From Morella rubra (taxonomy: Eukaryota; Streptophyta; Magnoliopsida; Fagales; Myricaceae), in the NCBI GenBank assembly GCA_003952965.2, contig CM025852.1:20803148-20867147 (forward strand): a stretch of DNA of 64,000 bases, in the 5' to 3' direction. Positions 62,020 through 64,000 of this stretch are shown one piece after another. The notes beneath the pieces were generated by a model, which was not told where the DNA came from, did not search any database, and was given only the letters and a program-made list of their open reading frames with translations. Position numbers and translations under genes: made by a program. How positions within the stretch are numbered: the stretch's first letter is position 1; each line of letters opens with the position of its first letter.

Positions 62020-64000
62020 CAAATTTTTGTGGCTCCTGCGGACAATCTGCTCAAGTTTGAATAGTATCCGATAATTTGACCACACTATTTATTACTTCCT
62101 TAAAGATCAGATTTCGATTTTATTGTTTGGATTTATTTTATTAATTATTTTTGTCTAGGATAATCATGACCGTCTATCAAGGAGTAAAACATCAGGATCC
62201 AGTAGGTGAGTGAAAATTACGAACATTAATTCATTTGGATTCACGAGTTTTGCACTTTGGCTTGTACAGTTCCCGTATATCATGTCCGTCTACGTACGTA
62301 CACGCATGCATGCTCACACATTATCTATGTACAGAATACTCCTATACAAGTATAATTAAGAAATTAATATACATATCTAGTCGTAGAAAATTTGCCTACA
62401 TGCAATGGGGTAATTGCATAAATTTAACTCGCTAGAATAATTATATGAGCGAGGATAGATTAATGATTATTAATTAATGTGAATTCTAGGCGTGGGTTGC
62501 TGCCATGTGATCTCTTATTTTTGTCATCTTTTCTCTTAGCAAGAACACGATAATTAGTCTTCCTTGCCAATTCTTCTTGGATAGAAACCTTCAAAACCTC
62601 TGTGCAAATTAAGGCAAACTAAACATCCGACAATTATGTATATTATTCAGTAAAAACGTCCTTCGATACTTTAGCAAAGCTAAGTTTAGCGGTACTGGAG
62701 ACTACTAATTATATATTAATTATTCGGTGGAAACCTTCAAAACCTTGGCAAAGGCTAATCATAAACTAACAGCTAGCAATTTCCTTTTTCTTTCGGCTAA
62801 TTAAGCAATATCCTAGCTGTTTAAGATTGAGGAGCTAGCACCACACGTACGTCACCCGCTATATAAAGTCACTGCATGGGTCCAGTACAGATTGTAGTTA
62901 TTCTGCTATTTTCCAAATTAATTAGCTCCGGTCCCTAGTCCTGTTTCTTTTTGCTTCCTCATTAAAATCCAGGCAGCTGATCTACCAACCCTTCCGCAGT
63001 TTGTGCCCTCAAATATAGCTCAGTATAGGAAGCTGAAGCTCCCCCCCATCCTGGTAAGTCTTTTGTTAAGAACCGAAAAGGTGAAGGATTTGATGCTTGA
63101 TCTTATGATCTGTACACTGCGATCCCGTCACCGTCGTGGTTTGACAGTCGAACCGACGTCGATGTTTTCATCTCACCGTTTCGGTTTTCGTTTTTTAACA
63201 AAAAAATATTTTTCCCTTCAAATTGTCGTACGTATACTATGACGACATTAATATCTTCAGTACCTCTCGAAATAGAGCAATTAATTAATATTAATCTGCA
63301 AATTTTCCGTCAAATTCATACTTCACACCAAGAGATCGATAGATGACTTCGATTGCGTGTAATTCGGCATCACTCTAACGGTCAGTATCATTGTAGTAAC
63401 ATTCTTAATTAATTAATTAATTATGTCTTGATGAGTGCTATTCCCGCACTTGTTTCTCCTTGGCCATTTAGAGTCCCCCACTTGCTTCTTCTTGGCCATT
63501 TCGAGTCATATCAATAAAGAAAAGGCGAAAATGGGGAAGGTCTTATCCCTGCTGAGTGCCAAATTTCAAAGCCCCAGAGAATAAGAAACGTTACAGCTAC
63601 GTACAAAGCCAGTCCAATATTTTTTTTTTTAATCAACGTGAGCTTAATTAATGGAGAGGACAATCCGGATCTGGTGGACCACCAGATAGAAATGGAACAT
63701 CCCGATAAGTTGTCACGTCTTAGTCATGAAAATTAAGTTCCCTTGAGTTGAGGCTATTTAGCTACAGTGGATGATCATTTTGAGAAATACAAAGCTTGAT
63801 TTAATTTTTTTTTTTATCATGATTAATTTGCTATTTATCTGCACTATTTAGCTTTCTAAGTTGGCCTATCAAATGTAAGGGAACCTTGGATTACAAAGTT
63901 CTGGTCCGGTCCCCAAATGACATGATTAAAGTAGGCAAGACTCAATTTTAGCCGTCAATATCTCCAACTGCCTCGGCCAAATATTGATTGGAAATTAATG
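62020..64000. other. F5H upstream region, truncated by window end (arm 3)
   Basis: Direct copy of about 7577-9557. It includes the candidate divergent TATA box at 62860-62867 (+). Several private single-base differences from arms 1 and 2 occur at 63040-63430, including a C run (CTCCCCCCCAT) where the others read CTCCAACCCAT. No gene recognised. Confidence 0.5.

Larger units (their letters stand above)
54971..64000 (+). repeat. arm 3, third partial copy of the unit, direct relative to arm 1
   Basis: Collinear with arm 1 positions ~562-9557, with an offset of 54,410 bases at the start and 54,443 by 8.5 kb. It is cut off by the window edge, so its true length is unknown. It carries an intact F5H. 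It has private substitutions not seen in arms 1 or 2, concentrated between about 57617 and 58670, and several single-base differences near 63040-63430. Confidence 0.95.

Noticed and set aside
563..64000. Missed-adapter or single-molecule fold-back read as the complete explanation for the forward-reverse-forward layout.
   Set aside because: The layout fits that artefact, but the arms differ by true substitutions and a replaced block, which one molecule re-read would not show. It remains possible for the two junctions themselves.
1..64000. tRNA, rRNA, known miRNA precursor, CRISPR or viral sequence.
   Set aside because: I looked for tRNA T-loop motifs and common plant miRNA mature sequences by eye and found none convincing. 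CRISPR is not expected in plant nuclear DNA, and no viral or reverse-transcriptase domain was seen.

Overview
The window is plant nuclear DNA, most likely from a woody eudicot. The evidence is AT-rich intergenic sequence, a split cytochrome P450 that reads as ferulate 5-hydroxylase (CYP84A, angiosperm syringyl-lignin pathway), a class-A GATA factor of plant subfamily I, a plant glycine-rich secreted protein, and a MITE-like element. I cannot name the species.

The dominant feature is architecture, not gene content. One ~26.6 kb unit is present almost three times in alternating orientation. Arm 1 (about 563-27216) runs forward. A 1.2 kb spacer follows (27217-28426). Arm 2 (28427-54976) is the reverse complement of arm 1. 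A sharp fold-back junction at about 54971-54976 has a 6-bp microhomology and a 135-bp asymmetric loop. Arm 3 (54977-64000) then runs forward again until the window ends. Bases 1-562 are the only single-copy flank.

Each full unit carries three recognisable genes in the order F5H, glycine-rich protein (GRP), GATA factor. In arm 1 F5H is at 5483-7496 (-), GRP at 18822-19622 (+) and GATA at 24382-25485 (-). In arm 2 the mirror images are GATA 30160-31263 (+), GRP 36054-36824 (-) and F5H 48147-50161 (+). Arm 3 reaches only F5H (59925-61939, -). The two GATA copies are therefore head-to-head around the central spacer, and F5H copies 2 and 3 are tail-to-tail around the second junction. F5H is a lignin enzyme, GATA a nuclear transcription factor and GRP a probable wall or apoplast protein. 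I see no operon-like logic; they are simply neighbours duplicated together.

The arms are near-identical but not identical. Arm 1 F5H has a 1-bp frameshift, arm 2 GRP has a shortened and frame-shifted end, arm 1 has a 66-bp block where arms 2 and 3 share a 105-bp one, and arm 3 has its own cluster of substitutions. Either this is a recent inverted triplication, or an assembly has joined haplotypes or fold-back reads head to head. The noisy-looking centre (27217 to about 27900), which weakly mirrors the clean sequence on its other side, makes the artefact explanation a serious one. Sequence alone cannot settle it.
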